This document shows positions 8,483-17,217 of a stretch of DNA of 53,716 bases, piece by piece (the stretch's first letter is position 1; the number at the start of each line of letters is the position of its first letter). A program made the position numbers and the translations under genes. The DNA lies in NCBI GenBank assembly GCA_020853845.1, contig JADYYD010000361.1:1-53716 (forward strand). Reading direction: 5' to 3'. Under the pieces are notes generated by a model. That model did no database searches, was not told where the DNA came from, and worked only from the letters and a program-made list of their open reading frames with translations. The DNA comes from Candidatus Melainabacteria bacterium. Its GTDB lineage: Bacteria > Cyanobacteriota > Vampirovibrionia > Obscuribacterales > Obscuribacteraceae.

Positions 8483-9472
8483 TTACTTATTAGAAGAATA
8501 GACCTGAAGTGCAGTATTCAAGGGCACTGGTTTTGCCGCCAGCAATTCCTCGATACGATTATCGGTACAGATATTATCGCGCATTGACAAATTGACCTGA
8601 TCACAAGAAAGAATCGGCACGTCCTGAACCATCTGGCAGACCGCGGCGGCAGCCATTGCTAAAGGGTAAGGAAGGGCGACGATGGGTTTGTTCACAGCGC
8701 GCACGGACATCAACTGCTTGACCAGATCGCGCATGGTCAATACTTCAGACCCGCCCAGTTCAAGAGGCTCCTGCATCGGTTTGCCCGAGAGCAACCGGTC
8801 AATGGACGCCACACCGGCAAGAGCCATATCGCCGATAAAAAGCGGCTGCAGCTTATTGACGCCGCCGTTGACGAGAGGCACGGCTTTCTTTTCCGCGATT
8901 ACTTTGAGCAATCGCTCAACAAGCTTGCTGTTTCGCCTGCCTACCTGACGCCCGACAAGCAACGAAGGACGCAAAATTATCGAGGACAATCCGCTGCTTA
9001 GCAGACTGGTCTCAGCTAGATACTTAGTGGAATGATACGTGCTGACCGCATCGGATTTGGTGCCCAGCGCAGTGACCATCAGCGCACTTTGCACACCTGC
9101 AGCTTTTGCTTTTTCGATGAAGCAGTCGGTCATGACCACATGCAAAAGCCCATGGTTGGTACCTTTCTTGGGCGCAATGCTGCCTATCAGGTGAACTGCC
9201 ACACGCGCGTCTTTGAAGGCGCTCGAAACTTCGGCATCATTGCCGGTCAGCTCACCGACGAAAATTTTTGCACCCAGCTTTTTCAAAACCTGAATGTCTT
9301 CATTGTTGGCGCCTTTATGCACCAGACAGCGAATTTCCGCACCGGATGCGGCAAGCGCCGCCACCAGGTGATTGCCTAAATAGCCGGTGGCGCCGTCCAC
9401 TACAATCGCACCTTTTTGAGACAAATCGAAAGGTGACTGCAAATCTTTCGGCTGCATCAAAATGTCACTCAT
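8483..9472 (-). CDS. Atypical SDR, NAD(P)H-binding (NmrA/NDUFA9-like)
   Basis: This 329-residue protein carries the nucleotide-binding motif GATGYLGNHL near residue 28 and a conserved YHSTK. It has the region ILRPSLLVG typical of the atypical SDR group that includes the complex I NDUFA9-like proteins and NmrA-like reductases. It acts in the cytoplasm, probably as an oxidoreductase or NAD(P)H sensor; substrate unknown. The first ~25 residues precede the Rossmann fold. Its ATG overlaps the end of the Mpo1-like gene by eight bases (ATGAGTGA), so translation is probably coupled. It is one of three SDRs in this operon. Confidence 0.75.
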   Translation of the reverse strand: MSDILMQPKDLQSPFDLSQKGAIVVDGATGYLGNHLVAALAASGAEIRCLVHKGANNEDIQVLKKLGAKIFVGELTGNDAEVSSAFKDARVAVHLIGSIAPKKGTNHGLLHVVMTDCFIEKAKAAGVQSALMVTALGTKSDAVSTYHSTKYLAETSLLSSGLSSIILRPSLLVGRQVGRRNSKLVERLLKVIAEKKAVPLVNGGVNKLQPLFIGDMALAGVASIDRLLSGKPMQEPLELGGSEVLTMRDLVKQLMSVRAVNKPIVALPYPLAMAAAAVCQMVQDVPILSCDQVNLSMRDNICTDNRIEELLAAKPVPLNTALQVYSSNK

Positions 9473-9743
9473 TGGTCGTACTCGCCTTCTTATCTGCTGT
9501 AAGTTTTTTCCAAAGATGTTTTATCAGCGTAACTTCGCCGACTTCGTTGCCCTGCGCCTTATGACCAAGATATTGCAGAAAATATCCGGCGAAAATAAGG
9601 CCGGCGCCCAGCGAAAATTGTCCCGTTGCAAAAAGGAACATACCGTAGAATGCCGCCGGCACCCCAACGATATGCAAGCATGCATTGACCGGATGTTTAT
9701 GCCGCCCAATATAATCAACGACGAATTCTTTGGCGTTCATCAT
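9465..9743 (-). CDS. Small membrane protein of the Mpo1/DUF962 type
   Basis: This 92-residue protein has two hydrophobic segments (VGVPAAFYGMFLFATG and LGAGLIFAGYFLQYLGH). The spaced residues HKHPVNACLHIVGVP and LGHKAQGNEVGEV match the DUF962 / Mpo1 family. Yeast Mpo1 is an Fe(II) dioxygenase that removes one carbon from 2-hydroxy fatty acids, and its key histidines are the ones retained here. The bacterial proteins are largely uncharacterised. It overlaps both neighbours (ATGA with the upstream SDR, eight bases with the downstream SDR), fixing it firmly in the operon. A lipid substrate for the whole pathway would fit. Confidence 0.65.
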   Translation of the reverse strand: MMNAKEFVVDYIGRHKHPVNACLHIVGVPAAFYGMFLFATGQFSLGAGLIFAGYFLQYLGHKAQGNEVGEVTLIKHLWKKLTADKKASTTNE

Positions 9744-10792
9744 CGTGCCACCGCCTCTTTTCCACTTTTCTCACTGCGTTCGGCCTTGAAATATTCAAGT
9801 GTCTTATCCATGCCGACTTTAAATGGAACACGATTTACATAGTTCAGCTCTTTCTCGGCCTTTTTTACTGAAAAACCTTGATTCACACCGGCCAGGCGAA
9901 ACGCAGCCCGGGAGAAACGAGCTAGAGAGCGTTGTTTTTCCACCGGCAGCATTGGTGCAAAAGAAGATATCATTTCACATGCAAAACGAGCTACCGGAAC
10001 CGGTATCTGTTTCGTCACGCGAGGAAGCGACAGTCCATCGGCAATGGCGTCGAACAGTTGCTTCTTCGTAATGCGCTCACCGTCGGTTAAATTGAAAACC
10101 TGACCGAAAGCATTGGCGTTGAGCAACGCATTTTCTATTGCCTGGCTGAGATTGCCCACATAGATGACATTGGTCTCTTTGACGCCGCCACCGATAAGCA
10201 TCGCTTTTCCGGTGCCGATCGAATTGATCAATCGCGGCATCCAGGCTTTCTCACGCGGACCGTAGATAAACCCCGGGCGCACCGCTGTCACTTTCAAAGC
10301 TGATGTGGGCGGTTCGCTCATCACCAGTCGCTCCGCTTCCACTTTCGAATCGGCATAAGACTCTCCGCAAGGTTTCAGCTCGGCCGATTCATCGACATCG
10401 AATTGATCTCCCTGACCGGTGATAACAGACAGGCTGCTCACAAAAATGAATTGTTTAACCCCGACCGCTCTTGCCGCAGCCAGAGCAGATCTTGTCCCTT
10501 CGACGTTGGTTTTGAAAATCGACTCTCGTGAACCATAAGGATCAACAGTACCGGCTGCGTGCACCACCACATCACATCCGGCAAATGCATTCTCCAGAGC
10601 CTGCTTATCGTTTACATCGACAGCCTTCAAGGTAAGATTTCCCGGACCGCCGATAGAGTTCAGACATTTTTCAGTTGGCGCATTGCGCGACATCGCCACC
10701 ACGTTGTAGCCCTTGCCGACAAGGTGTTCCGCCAGGTGGCTGCCAACGAGCCCTGAGGCTCCCGTTACCGCCACCTTCACTTTTGCTGTCAT
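9740..10792 (-). CDS. NAD(P)-dependent epimerase / 3-beta-HSD-like extended SDR
   Basis: This 350-residue extended SDR has TGASGLVGSHL near the N-terminus, the catalytic YADSK, and VRPGFIYGPRE. The last is the usual substrate-pocket motif of the 3-beta-hydroxysteroid dehydrogenase / sugar epimerase group. It is likely a cytoplasmic NAD(P)-dependent alcohol dehydrogenase or reductase. It is similar in architecture to the SDR at 7444-8478, suggesting successive oxidoreduction steps on related intermediates. A 71-bp gap separates it from the GH3 gene upstream, and its stop overlaps the Mpo1-like start. Confidence 0.8.
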   Translation of the reverse strand: MTAKVKVAVTGASGLVGSHLAEHLVGKGYNVVAMSRNAPTEKCLNSIGGPGNLTLKAVDVNDKQALENAFAGCDVVVHAAGTVDPYGSRESIFKTNVEGTRSALAAARAVGVKQFIFVSSLSVITGQGDQFDVDESAELKPCGESYADSKVEAERLVMSEPPTSALKVTAVRPGFIYGPREKAWMPRLINSIGTGKAMLIGGGVKETNVIYVGNLSQAIENALLNANAFGQVFNLTDGERITKKQLFDAIADGLSLPRVTKQIPVPVARFACEMISSFAPMLPVEKQRSLARFSRAAFRLAGVNQGFSVKKAEKELNYVNRVPFKVGMDKTLEYFKAERSEKSGKEAVAR

Positions 10793-10863
10793 CGATTTTT
10801 CCTTCCCTTTCTAACTCAAGAACAAATTTTCGCTATCTGTAAAAAAATCCCGGTCACCTTTTC

Positions 10864-12537
10864 TCAGGGCACTTGAATCTGCGCAAGCTGTCCGGAAAAC
10901 GAACTGTATGCACTGAGAAGAGGTATCTTCACTTGTGCTTCCGGCGCTCCTTGAGAAACTCTCTGTTGCCGCAATTTCATATACGTGCCGGAAGGCAATG
11001 TGCGCATCACCGGCAAGCCAAGGCGTTTCGTCGAACGTTTATCGTCATACTCCGGATTTTGATTTTTGAGCGAATCATCAAAAATACGGATGAACTGACT
11101 CTTCACCGAATCCGGCAGTTCGGAGCTGACTTCAGCGAATGCCACATAGAAAGGCGGACTGCCGAGTTCCACTTCCACAGTGCAGTGTTCGACTTCATTC
11201 AAACCGAGTTGCGTTTTTGCCATCGTCAGCGCGACAAGCACCTGCTCTTCCGTTAGTTTTTCACCAGTTATCGAGCTTACTCCCATGCCTTTTCTTACGA
11301 ACTGAATGATCGGCGTTTCGTCCTGGAAATCGACGACTTCAATCAAATCGTTGATGTTGTACCGGTAGAGACCGGCGGCGGTCGTAAAGTATATGTAGTA
11401 GCGGCCGCCCTTTTTGAGCTGGTGCGCAAGCAAGAATTTGGGGCTGGATGATTCAAGTTCATCCTCTTCAACGAACTCGTAGAAGTGGCTGGTCAATGCC
11501 AGGACGCCACCGGCACCGTCGCTCGAAAGCGGAATAGTTCCGCGCCCTTCGCTGGCCATATAACCGAAGTCACGCACCGGCATATTGCCGTAAAGCTCAG
11601 GCAATTTGTCCAGATAGAACGCCATCGGTCCGCCTTTCCAGCAGACAAGAATTTCCAAATTGGACCACACTTTACGGGGCAGAAGCGTGCCTTCTTTCTC
11701 GAGCATTCTGTCTAGCTGGCGAGCGCGTTCTTTATTGGGCGCGAAGTATTTGCTGAATGCTTCATCGTAAATCGCAGGCGGACGGTGCGCGTGTTTGACC
11801 GTGCCGTCGAAAAGATCAGAAACGAGATCTCCTGCGTGCTCACGCATCTGGTCGGCAAGTAAAAGCAAACTGGACGGATTGCAGCAAATAAGCGCTGTAA
11901 CGTCCAGCCCGAGAGCGGAGCGGAGCATCAAATAATACTTGGTGTCGACATTTTTGATTTTGCACAACTCATAAGGCGTTGCAAAATGCTTGCGAATGAC
12001 TTCCGGCTGGCGGCGATTCAACATGCCGGAAACCGCACCATAAGGTATGTCCGACTCTGTGCGTCCTTCCTCGTCGTTGCTTGTAATAAGCAGAAATCTT
12101 CCATCGGCAGCACGCGGATAATCTTTGATCAGGTGATAGTTGTGAACTTGAAATGCGTGAGTGTAGTCGCGAATATGGCTGGCAGTGATCGGAATGAATT
12201 TAGGCAGGGCGGTGGTGCCGCTGGTGGTGGCGAACATGAAGGGAGTTTCCCGGGTCAACTGGTTTGTTCCGCCGGCACGCACACGATCGATGTAAGGCTG
12301 CAGATCCTCATATTTAGAGGGCGGCACATAGCGTTGATAATCTTCTACCGTGCGTATCTTGTCAAAATTGTGAGCCTTTCCGAAAGCGCTATTTTCATTG
12401 GCTCGAATAAAGCTGAGCAATTTTTGCGATTGCACCGCCTCCGGCTTCTTGACCGCATCGAGGAAGCGGCGAATGTGCGTGGCGCGCCGGTAGAATTGCC
12501 CCAGATGAATTAGACTCGGACGCTTAAACTTATACAT
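10864..12537 (-). CDS. GH3 family acyl-adenylating enzyme (acyl acid amido synthetase-like)
   Basis: The ATG at 12537 is preceded by AAGGGG and overlaps the upstream gene by eight bases. An in-frame start at 12585 would overlap by 56 bases. The protein has about 557 residues. The firefly-luciferase/ANL fold of the GH3 group is shown by FATTSGTTALPKFIPIT (phosphate loop, residue ~100), IPYGAVSGML, DFGYMASEG and YRYNINDLIEV in the C-terminal half. Plant GH3 enzymes adenylate auxin, jasmonate or benzoate and conjugate them to amino acids. The substrate of bacterial members is mostly unknown. Next to an enolase-superfamily epimerase and several SDRs, it probably activates a carboxylic acid for amide or ester formation. 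Confidence 0.85.
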   Translation of the reverse strand: MYKFKRPSLIHLGQFYRRATHIRRFLDAVKKPEAVQSQKLLSFIRANENSAFGKAHNFDKIRTVEDYQRYVPPSKYEDLQPYIDRVRAGGTNQLTRETPFMFATTSGTTALPKFIPITASHIRDYTHAFQVHNYHLIKDYPRAADGRFLLITSNDEEGRTESDIPYGAVSGMLNRRQPEVIRKHFATPYELCKIKNVDTKYYLMLRSALGLDVTALICCNPSSLLLLADQMREHAGDLVSDLFDGTVKHAHRPPAIYDEAFSKYFAPNKERARQLDRMLEKEGTLLPRKVWSNLEILVCWKGGPMAFYLDKLPELYGNMPVRDFGYMASEGRGTIPLSSDGAGGVLALTSHFYEFVEEDELESSSPKFLLAHQLKKGGRYYIYFTTAAGLYRYNINDLIEVVDFQDETPIIQFVRKGMGVSSITGEKLTEEQVLVALTMAKTQLGLNEVEHCTVEVELGSPPFYVAFAEVSSELPDSVKSQFIRIFDDSLKNQNPEYDDKRSTKRLGLPVMRTLPSGTYMKLRQQRVSQGAPEAQVKIPLLSAYSSFSGQLAQIQVP

Positions 12538-13768
12538 GAAGTCCCCTTCTTGTTGCCTCGATGGCGGCGGTATCTTGCGCAGCATTCGCTGCTGGCTGCT
12601 TCATTACGAAGCGCCCCAAATGTCTGTCGTCAACGGTCACACCAATGCCATTTCCTCCGGGCATCTTAGCTTTGCCGCCCCAACCGGCGGTCATGTTCTC
12701 TCTGGTCAGATCTTCTTTAAGCAAGAAGAAATTGGCCGCCCCTTCGTAATTTTCGAAGCTAGAATTTGCCACTGCCAGCGCACGTCCGGCAGCCGTCAGA
12801 ATTCCGCTTTCGCCCACCTGGGCCCCTAAATGCACGTGGATTCGGTTTTTCTGAGCGATGTCGACAATCTTCTGAGCGGCTATCAAACCGCCCACCTTGG
12901 AGATTCTGATATTGAAACCTCTGCACGCCTTCATTGCTGCAAGCTTCTCCGCTTCGTCTACAGTGCATAGAGATTCATCCACGACGATCTCAGGCTGCAA
13001 AACTTTAGTGAGCTCGACCAGCTCGTCCAGCCGATCAAATGGAACCGGCTGCTCGATCGATGCAATGTTGAAACCCTTTGCCCGGTTGGAGAATTCGACT
13101 GTTTGATCGTAATTCCAGGCGCAATTGGCATCTACCCTCAGGACGACTCGGTTTCCCAAAAGTTCGCGAGCTTTTCGCACTGTAAAGATATCCAGCTCGG
13201 AATCGTCGCCCACTTTTAACTTCACAGTTTTGAAACCGTACAGCTTGTAGAAAAACAAGAGAGCGGAGAGGGTTTTTCGTTTTCCAAAAGGAATGACTCC
13301 GCCGTATTGAATCGACTGGTCCGGCCATCTGTCTTTTCGCTTAGCAAGCCAATCGCACAAAGCAATGCCTTCTGCTTTTGCACAAGCATCCAGCAGCGCC
13401 AATTCGAGCGCGCAAAATGCAGCACCGATGCGCTTTGAATAAACATTGTTCGCAACCGCGACTGCTTCGAGTAAATGGGCCGCCGCATCCGTAGGGCTCA
13501 CTCCATCGGCTAATGTCTGACCGGCAAGCATGGGGGCAAAATTCTTTTCGATCTCATCGACAGCACTATTGCAACTTTCGCCGGTCACATATTCGCGCGG
13601 CACGCTTTCGCCCAAACCAGATATGGTGGCGCCCGCCGAATTCTCCAGCTTGACTTGAACAATCACATTTTGGGAGAACGACCTGGATGCCAGGCTATGT
13701 TTGAACGCAAAGCGAAACGGCAAAAGCACCGTTGAAACCTGAATGTCGGCAATGCGAAACTCTGTCAC
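12530..13768 (-). CDS. Enolase-superfamily enzyme, muconate-lactonising/dipeptide epimerase subgroup
   Basis: This 412-residue protein starts at a GTG. The N-terminal capping domain is followed by the TIM barrel with all expected residues: KLK (183-185), metal ligands D213 (RVDANCAW), E239 (IEQP) and D264 (VVDES), and K291 (RISKVGG). Lysines on both sides of the active site define the MLE subgroup, which includes L-Ala-D/L-Glu epimerases, o-succinylbenzoate synthase and N-succinylamino-acid racemases. It abstracts an alpha proton next to a carboxylate. No menaquinone genes are nearby, and the GH3 neighbour makes an amino-acid- or dipeptide-like substrate more likely than a MenC role. It overlaps the hydrolase stop by one base (TAGTG). 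Confidence 0.82.
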   Translation of the reverse strand: MTEFRIADIQVSTVLLPFRFAFKHSLASRSFSQNVIVQVKLENSAGATISGLGESVPREYVTGESCNSAVDEIEKNFAPMLAGQTLADGVSPTDAAAHLLEAVAVANNVYSKRIGAAFCALELALLDACAKAEGIALCDWLAKRKDRWPDQSIQYGGVIPFGKRKTLSALLFFYKLYGFKTVKLKVGDDSELDIFTVRKARELLGNRVVLRVDANCAWNYDQTVEFSNRAKGFNIASIEQPVPFDRLDELVELTKVLQPEIVVDESLCTVDEAEKLAAMKACRGFNIRISKVGGLIAAQKIVDIAQKNRIHVHLGAQVGESGILTAAGRALAVANSSFENYEGAANFFLLKEDLTRENMTAGWGGKAKMPGGNGIGVTVDDRHLGRFVMKQPAANAAQDTAAIEATRRGLHV

Positions 13769-14763
13769 TATGACGCTCCTCGCTTTGCACTGCGAGCAGT
13801 TATCCAGCCGCTTATTTCATTGGCATAGTCGAAAAAATGACGATTATCAAAGTCGAGGCTATGCGCCGCCTTTTCATAAATTTGCAGTTTCTTGTCCTTG
13901 CAGTCGACGCGCTTAAACCATGACTCCAAACCAGGCACATCGACAATGGCGTCGTTATCTGACTGCAAAATCAAAGTCGGCAGATCGATATTTCCGGCAG
14001 CGCCAAGCGATCGCAACGACAAAAGCCAGCTTGCGAAATAAAACGCTTTGCTGGCTGAAATAAGACGATAAGGATCGCTCTCGATGTAGTTGAGATAAAG
14101 AGGATTATCCGTGAACATCGAACAAGTCAAAGGAATCGGAAACTCCGACTGCAGCGCATTGCCGCGCATAATCAAGGCGGCGGCGATGGAGAGTTTTTGA
14201 ATCAAACTCAAATCGGGTTTGGTTTTGATTGCAGGACAAATCAAAACAAGTCCGCTCAAGGGTACTTTTGCGAACTGACTCGACCACTTGTACGTTTTTG
14301 ACGCTACAATCGCGCCCAATTTCGCGCCCCAGCAGTTTGCCAGTATGAAGATCGATTGTTGCGGGTGTTTCTCGGCGATCAAATGGAGAAAAAACTCAAC
14401 GTCGATCAACAGTTGATCGGCATCTTTCACATGTCCACGTTGATAGGTATTGAGCCCGGCGCCCCGGCGATCGGGTGCGTAGACGGAGATTCCGGACTTG
14501 TTCAATAAAGAGGCGGTATTGGCGAACCATAGTGAATGCCCTTCGATGCCGTGAAGATAAAGGGCCACGGGACCGCCGGCATCGGGCGCCATGAACTTTC
14601 GCAGCCGAATTTCGGCGCCATTCACATTGATTACTTCTACGTCACCATCACTCTGGCGCGGCAATTTCTCGCCTGAGGGCAGGCGCTGAAGCGGCAGAGC
14701 AGGCGAAGAAGCGCCCCGGTCTTCAGGTTGACGCTTGGAGGTTGAGTCGACTAAATGCATCAA
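13768..14763 (-). CDS. Alpha/beta hydrolase (S33, lysophospholipase-like), first gene of the GH3 operon
   Basis: This 331-residue protein has the S33 hydrolase layout: oxyanion loop YLHGIEGHSLW, APDRRGAG after strand beta-4, acid in LQSDNDAIVD and histidine in KAAHSLDF. The nucleophile elbow is ANCWGA instead of GxSxG, so the expected serine is a cysteine. That is unusual; dienelactone hydrolases use cysteine in this position. No signal peptide is visible; the first ~40 residues look disordered. It leads the minus-strand operon ending at 7444, and the 265-bp gap upstream (14764-15028) must hold the operon's promoter. Confidence 0.75.
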   Translation of the reverse strand: MMHLVDSTSKRQPEDRGASSPALPLQRLPSGEKLPRQSDGDVEVINVNGAEIRLRKFMAPDAGGPVALYLHGIEGHSLWFANTASLLNKSGISVYAPDRRGAGLNTYQRGHVKDADQLLIDVEFFLHLIAEKHPQQSIFILANCWGAKLGAIVASKTYKWSSQFAKVPLSGLVLICPAIKTKPDLSLIQKLSIAAALIMRGNALQSEFPIPLTCSMFTDNPLYLNYIESDPYRLISASKAFYFASWLLSLRSLGAAGNIDLPTLILQSDNDAIVDVPGLESWFKRVDCKDKKLQIYEKAAHSLDFDNRHFFDYANEISGWITARSAKRGAS

Positions 14764-15028
14764 TATTGGGCTTTTCGCCTAAATGAAGTTAGCAAGATAT
14801 ACATTTTGAACCGAAACAGCGCCATATATTCGTAAAAATCCGCAAATGTGCGCCAGCGCCTGAGTTTAACACCTCTTGATATCTTTACATCTCTCTGATG
14901 ACCGAGTTTCGCAGACTTTTAGGAGATTCTTGACCAGTGCTTAACATTCATTAGTTAGATTACACAGAGCTGTCTAGTTTGCGTAGTAAAGTATATGACT
15001 GGGGTTTTACACGTTATTGGAATCTAAT

Positions 15029-15733
15029 ATGTCGCGTAAATCGGGGTGGATGCCGACCCTTATCGAGAGAATCACGATTGGATGCAAGACAAGTCCGTTC
15101 AGCGGCGGCATTCAAGACGCAACCGTTATTCCTCTGGGAAGCGAAATTTGTTTGAGTCTCTGGCCTTTCATTAGAGAGCTGCCGCGCAACATCGCTCTGG
15201 TTAGAGATTCGTTGCCGGAAAATATGGATGCCGGCAAAAAATTGTTCAATCAGCTTGCCGACGAAGAGCTGACCTACCAGCAAATGTACGTCAAACAGTG
15301 CCATCTGGCAGGCATCACTGACGAGCAGTTGAAGACCGACATACTGAACGAAGCCAGTCTTCATCTCTGTCAGGTCATTCGCAGATGGTGCGAAAGCCCG
15401 AATTACAAAGACGGAGTTCTTGCTGTTGTGACGGCGGAATTGGCGGCTACTGCGTATGCCAGGCAAACACTCGAAATTTTCGAGAAGTATTTTCTCCAGG
15501 ATCATGCCGACCAATACAGCAAAGAAGAAGTGGAAGACGGTCTCGAGTGGTTGAGACATCATTCGCGCCCTCACACTCGTCATGCGCTCTGGATGCGCCG
15601 CATGTTGGACGATATCGAAGTAGCGCCCGGCGACAAGCTGCCGCCGGCGGCACAGACTGTGCTGGATGCCCTGTATCATCTCTGGAAATGCCCTCAAGAA
15701 ACCGATGAACAGCTTCTTGAAGGCGCTCGCTAG
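15029..15733 (+). CDS. Haem-oxygenase-fold protein (TenA/PqqC/CADD-like), function unknown
   Basis: The ATG at 15029 gives about 234 residues; a TTG at 15017 is possible, and neither has a clear ribosome site. The sequence is all helical. It has acidic/histidine positions resembling the metal-binding helices of the PqqC/CADD group: ADEELTYQQMY, VVTAELAATAYARQ and, near the end, RHHSRPHTRHALWM. In the last motif the H-x3-D-x2-H of CADD would read H-x3-H-x2-H. Such proteins include thiaminase II, PQQ synthase and di-iron oxygenases. Assignment rests on pattern only. It is followed closely by LolA-like and methyltransferase genes on the same strand. Confidence 0.5.
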   Translation: MSRKSGWMPTLIERITIGCKTSPFSGGIQDATVIPLGSEICLSLWPFIRELPRNIALVRDSLPENMDAGKKLFNQLADEELTYQQMYVKQCHLAGITDEQLKTDILNEASLHLCQVIRRWCESPNYKDGVLAVVTAELAATAYARQTLEIFEKYFLQDHADQYSKEEVEDGLEWLRHHSRPHTRHALWMRRMLDDIEVAPGDKLPPAAQTVLDALYHLWKCPQETDEQLLEGAR

Positions 15734-15777
15734 TCATCATTAGTCATTGCGGCATCTCTAGCGTGGAGGATCGGCAA

Positions 15778-16566
15778 TTGAGTAAGAATGCGCCCGGACG
15801 TGCATCGAGAATTTCCAAACTTCTTTCCATGGCCGGCTTCGCTGCCGTCCTTGCCGCGCAGAGTGTTGCGATTGCCGGCAATGACGCGCACGACTCAAAA
15901 CGTTTAATCAGCTCGCTTGCTGATATGAAACCCGCACAGACTGCCACGTTTTCTGATGGTCACAGCTTCGTGCAGCATATGTTGAACTCAGCGGACAGTC
16001 TGGAGAGTTATTCGTTCAATTACAAAATGAGCGCCGTCAAAGGCGACAAGACAGTAGTCGAGAAAGGTGATTTCTATTTCAAGAAACCGCGTTTGATGCG
16101 TCTTGAGGTTACAGAAGGAAAGCGCAAAGGTTCGGTTGCCATCCTGCAAGCCGATGGACGTGTGCGCGGCAAAGCGCCGGGTCTGGGCGTTTTCGCTTCC
16201 ATGATCACACTTTCCCCCGACTCGAAATTTCTCAGATCCGTCAACGGTTATCCGATGGTCCAATCTGATTTTCACTCGCTTGCGCAAGCTCTGAAGAAAT
16301 TTCTCGATGATGGTGCCTCGGCAAAAATCACCACTCACACAGTATCCGAGCGGCTCGGACATAAGCCTTCACATTTGATCGAAGTTTATACCGACAAGAC
16401 GCAGTCTCGTTTGTTCAAACGCGTTTTCGTTGACGCGAACAACTACCTGCCTGTAGAGTGGTACGACTATGAAGATGGCAAGCTGTCTTCAGAGAGTTCC
16501 TGGCAAAATTTCAAAAGCGATCCCACAATGTCCGTCGCTTTATTCTCTTTAAAGGGAGATAACTAA
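15778..16566 (+). CDS. Exported LolA-like protein
   Basis: The TTG at 15778 has GGAGG eight bases upstream and fits better than the in-frame GTG at 15763. It gives about 262 residues. A signal peptide (SKLLSMAGFAAVLAAQSVAIAG) is followed by a LolA/LppX-like half-barrel: an amphipathic helix (FVQHMLNSADSLESYSF), then alternating strands with GDFYFKKPRLMRLEV, VFVDANNYLPVEWYDY and a C-terminal strand near VALFSLKG. LolA-fold proteins bind lipid or lipoprotein acyl chains in the periplasm. This one lacks obvious chaperone-partner context (no LolB or LolCDE nearby). Its stop codon abuts the next GTG, implying coupling. Confidence 0.65.
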   Translation: MSKNAPGRASRISKLLSMAGFAAVLAAQSVAIAGNDAHDSKRLISSLADMKPAQTATFSDGHSFVQHMLNSADSLESYSFNYKMSAVKGDKTVVEKGDFYFKKPRLMRLEVTEGKRKGSVAILQADGRVRGKAPGLGVFASMITLSPDSKFLRSVNGYPMVQSDFHSLAQALKKFLDDGASAKITTHTVSERLGHKPSHLIEVYTDKTQSRLFKRVFVDANNYLPVEWYDYEDGKLSSESSWQNFKSDPTMSVALFSLKGDN

Positions 16567-17217
16567 GTGAGTTTCAACGTCCCAACCCTGGTGACCGTCG
16601 CATTGGTTTCAGTGGGAGCGGTAATCGCCGCGCCTGTTCTGACGAAAGCATTTATCCGCCGTGGTACCGGCGTCAAATACGAAAAGAACTTCATCATTCA
16701 ACGAGCGCCTCAATATGCCTCGGTACTGACTATTTTTGCTTTGATTCCTGCGTTCTTGATGTACTCGGACGTCATCAAAGCCGACTGGGCGCATCCCCTT
16801 ATTACAATCGGTCAGGGTGAACCTCAGGGTTTCGCAGCGATTATGTCCTGGCTCGGCGTGCTCGTCCTTATAAGTGGATTGATATTTATGATCGGCGGCT
16901 GGATATCGCTCGGCGAAGCCTTCACTACCGATGCGGAAATCCTCGAAGATCACAAAGTAAAAAGCGACGGCTTGCTGAAGTTCGTCATGCACCCGGCATA
17001 TTCCGGCATCATCCAATCTCTTCTTGGTGCTTCTCTCGCCTCCACGTCCATTCCTCTGGTGCTCTTCACCGTCGGGGTGGTGGCACCACTCTGGCTCAAT
17101 CGGGCTAAATACGAAGAGAAGATTCTTCTGGAGAACCTGGGCGAAGGCTACAGAGAATATGCCGAGAAGATGAAATGGCGCAGACTGGTGCCCAAATTCA
17201 TACCGATAGGCGTTTAA
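16567..17217 (+). CDS. Membrane methyltransferase, ICMT/PEMT-like
   Basis: The GTG at 16567, with GGGAGA seven bases upstream and immediately after the previous stop, gives 216 residues. Four to five membrane segments are visible (VTVALVSVGAVIAAPVL, YASVLTIFALIPAFLMY, IMSWLGVLVLISGLIFMIGG, IIQSLLGASLAS and the one after it). The C-terminal cytoplasmic signature LKFVMHPAYSGII, then RAKYEEKILLENLGEGYREY, is that of isoprenylcysteine carboxyl methyltransferase and phospholipid methyltransferase relatives. SAM-dependent methylation of a membrane-soluble substrate is likely. It forms a three-gene run with the haem-oxygenase-fold and LolA-like genes. Confidence 0.78.
   Translation: MSFNVPTLVTVALVSVGAVIAAPVLTKAFIRRGTGVKYEKNFIIQRAPQYASVLTIFALIPAFLMYSDVIKADWAHPLITIGQGEPQGFAAIMSWLGVLVLISGLIFMIGGWISLGEAFTTDAEILEDHKVKSDGLLKFVMHPAYSGIIQSLLGASLASTSIPLVLFTVGVVAPLWLNRAKYEEKILLENLGEGYREYAEKMKWRRLVPKFIPIGV

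Noticed and set aside
14764-15028. Promoters in the divergent gap between the GH3 operon and the haem-oxygenase-fold gene
   Set aside because: Boxes such as TTGACC at the right distance from an AT-rich hexamer exist, but spacings of 16 or 19 bp and poor -10 matches left no convincing choice.
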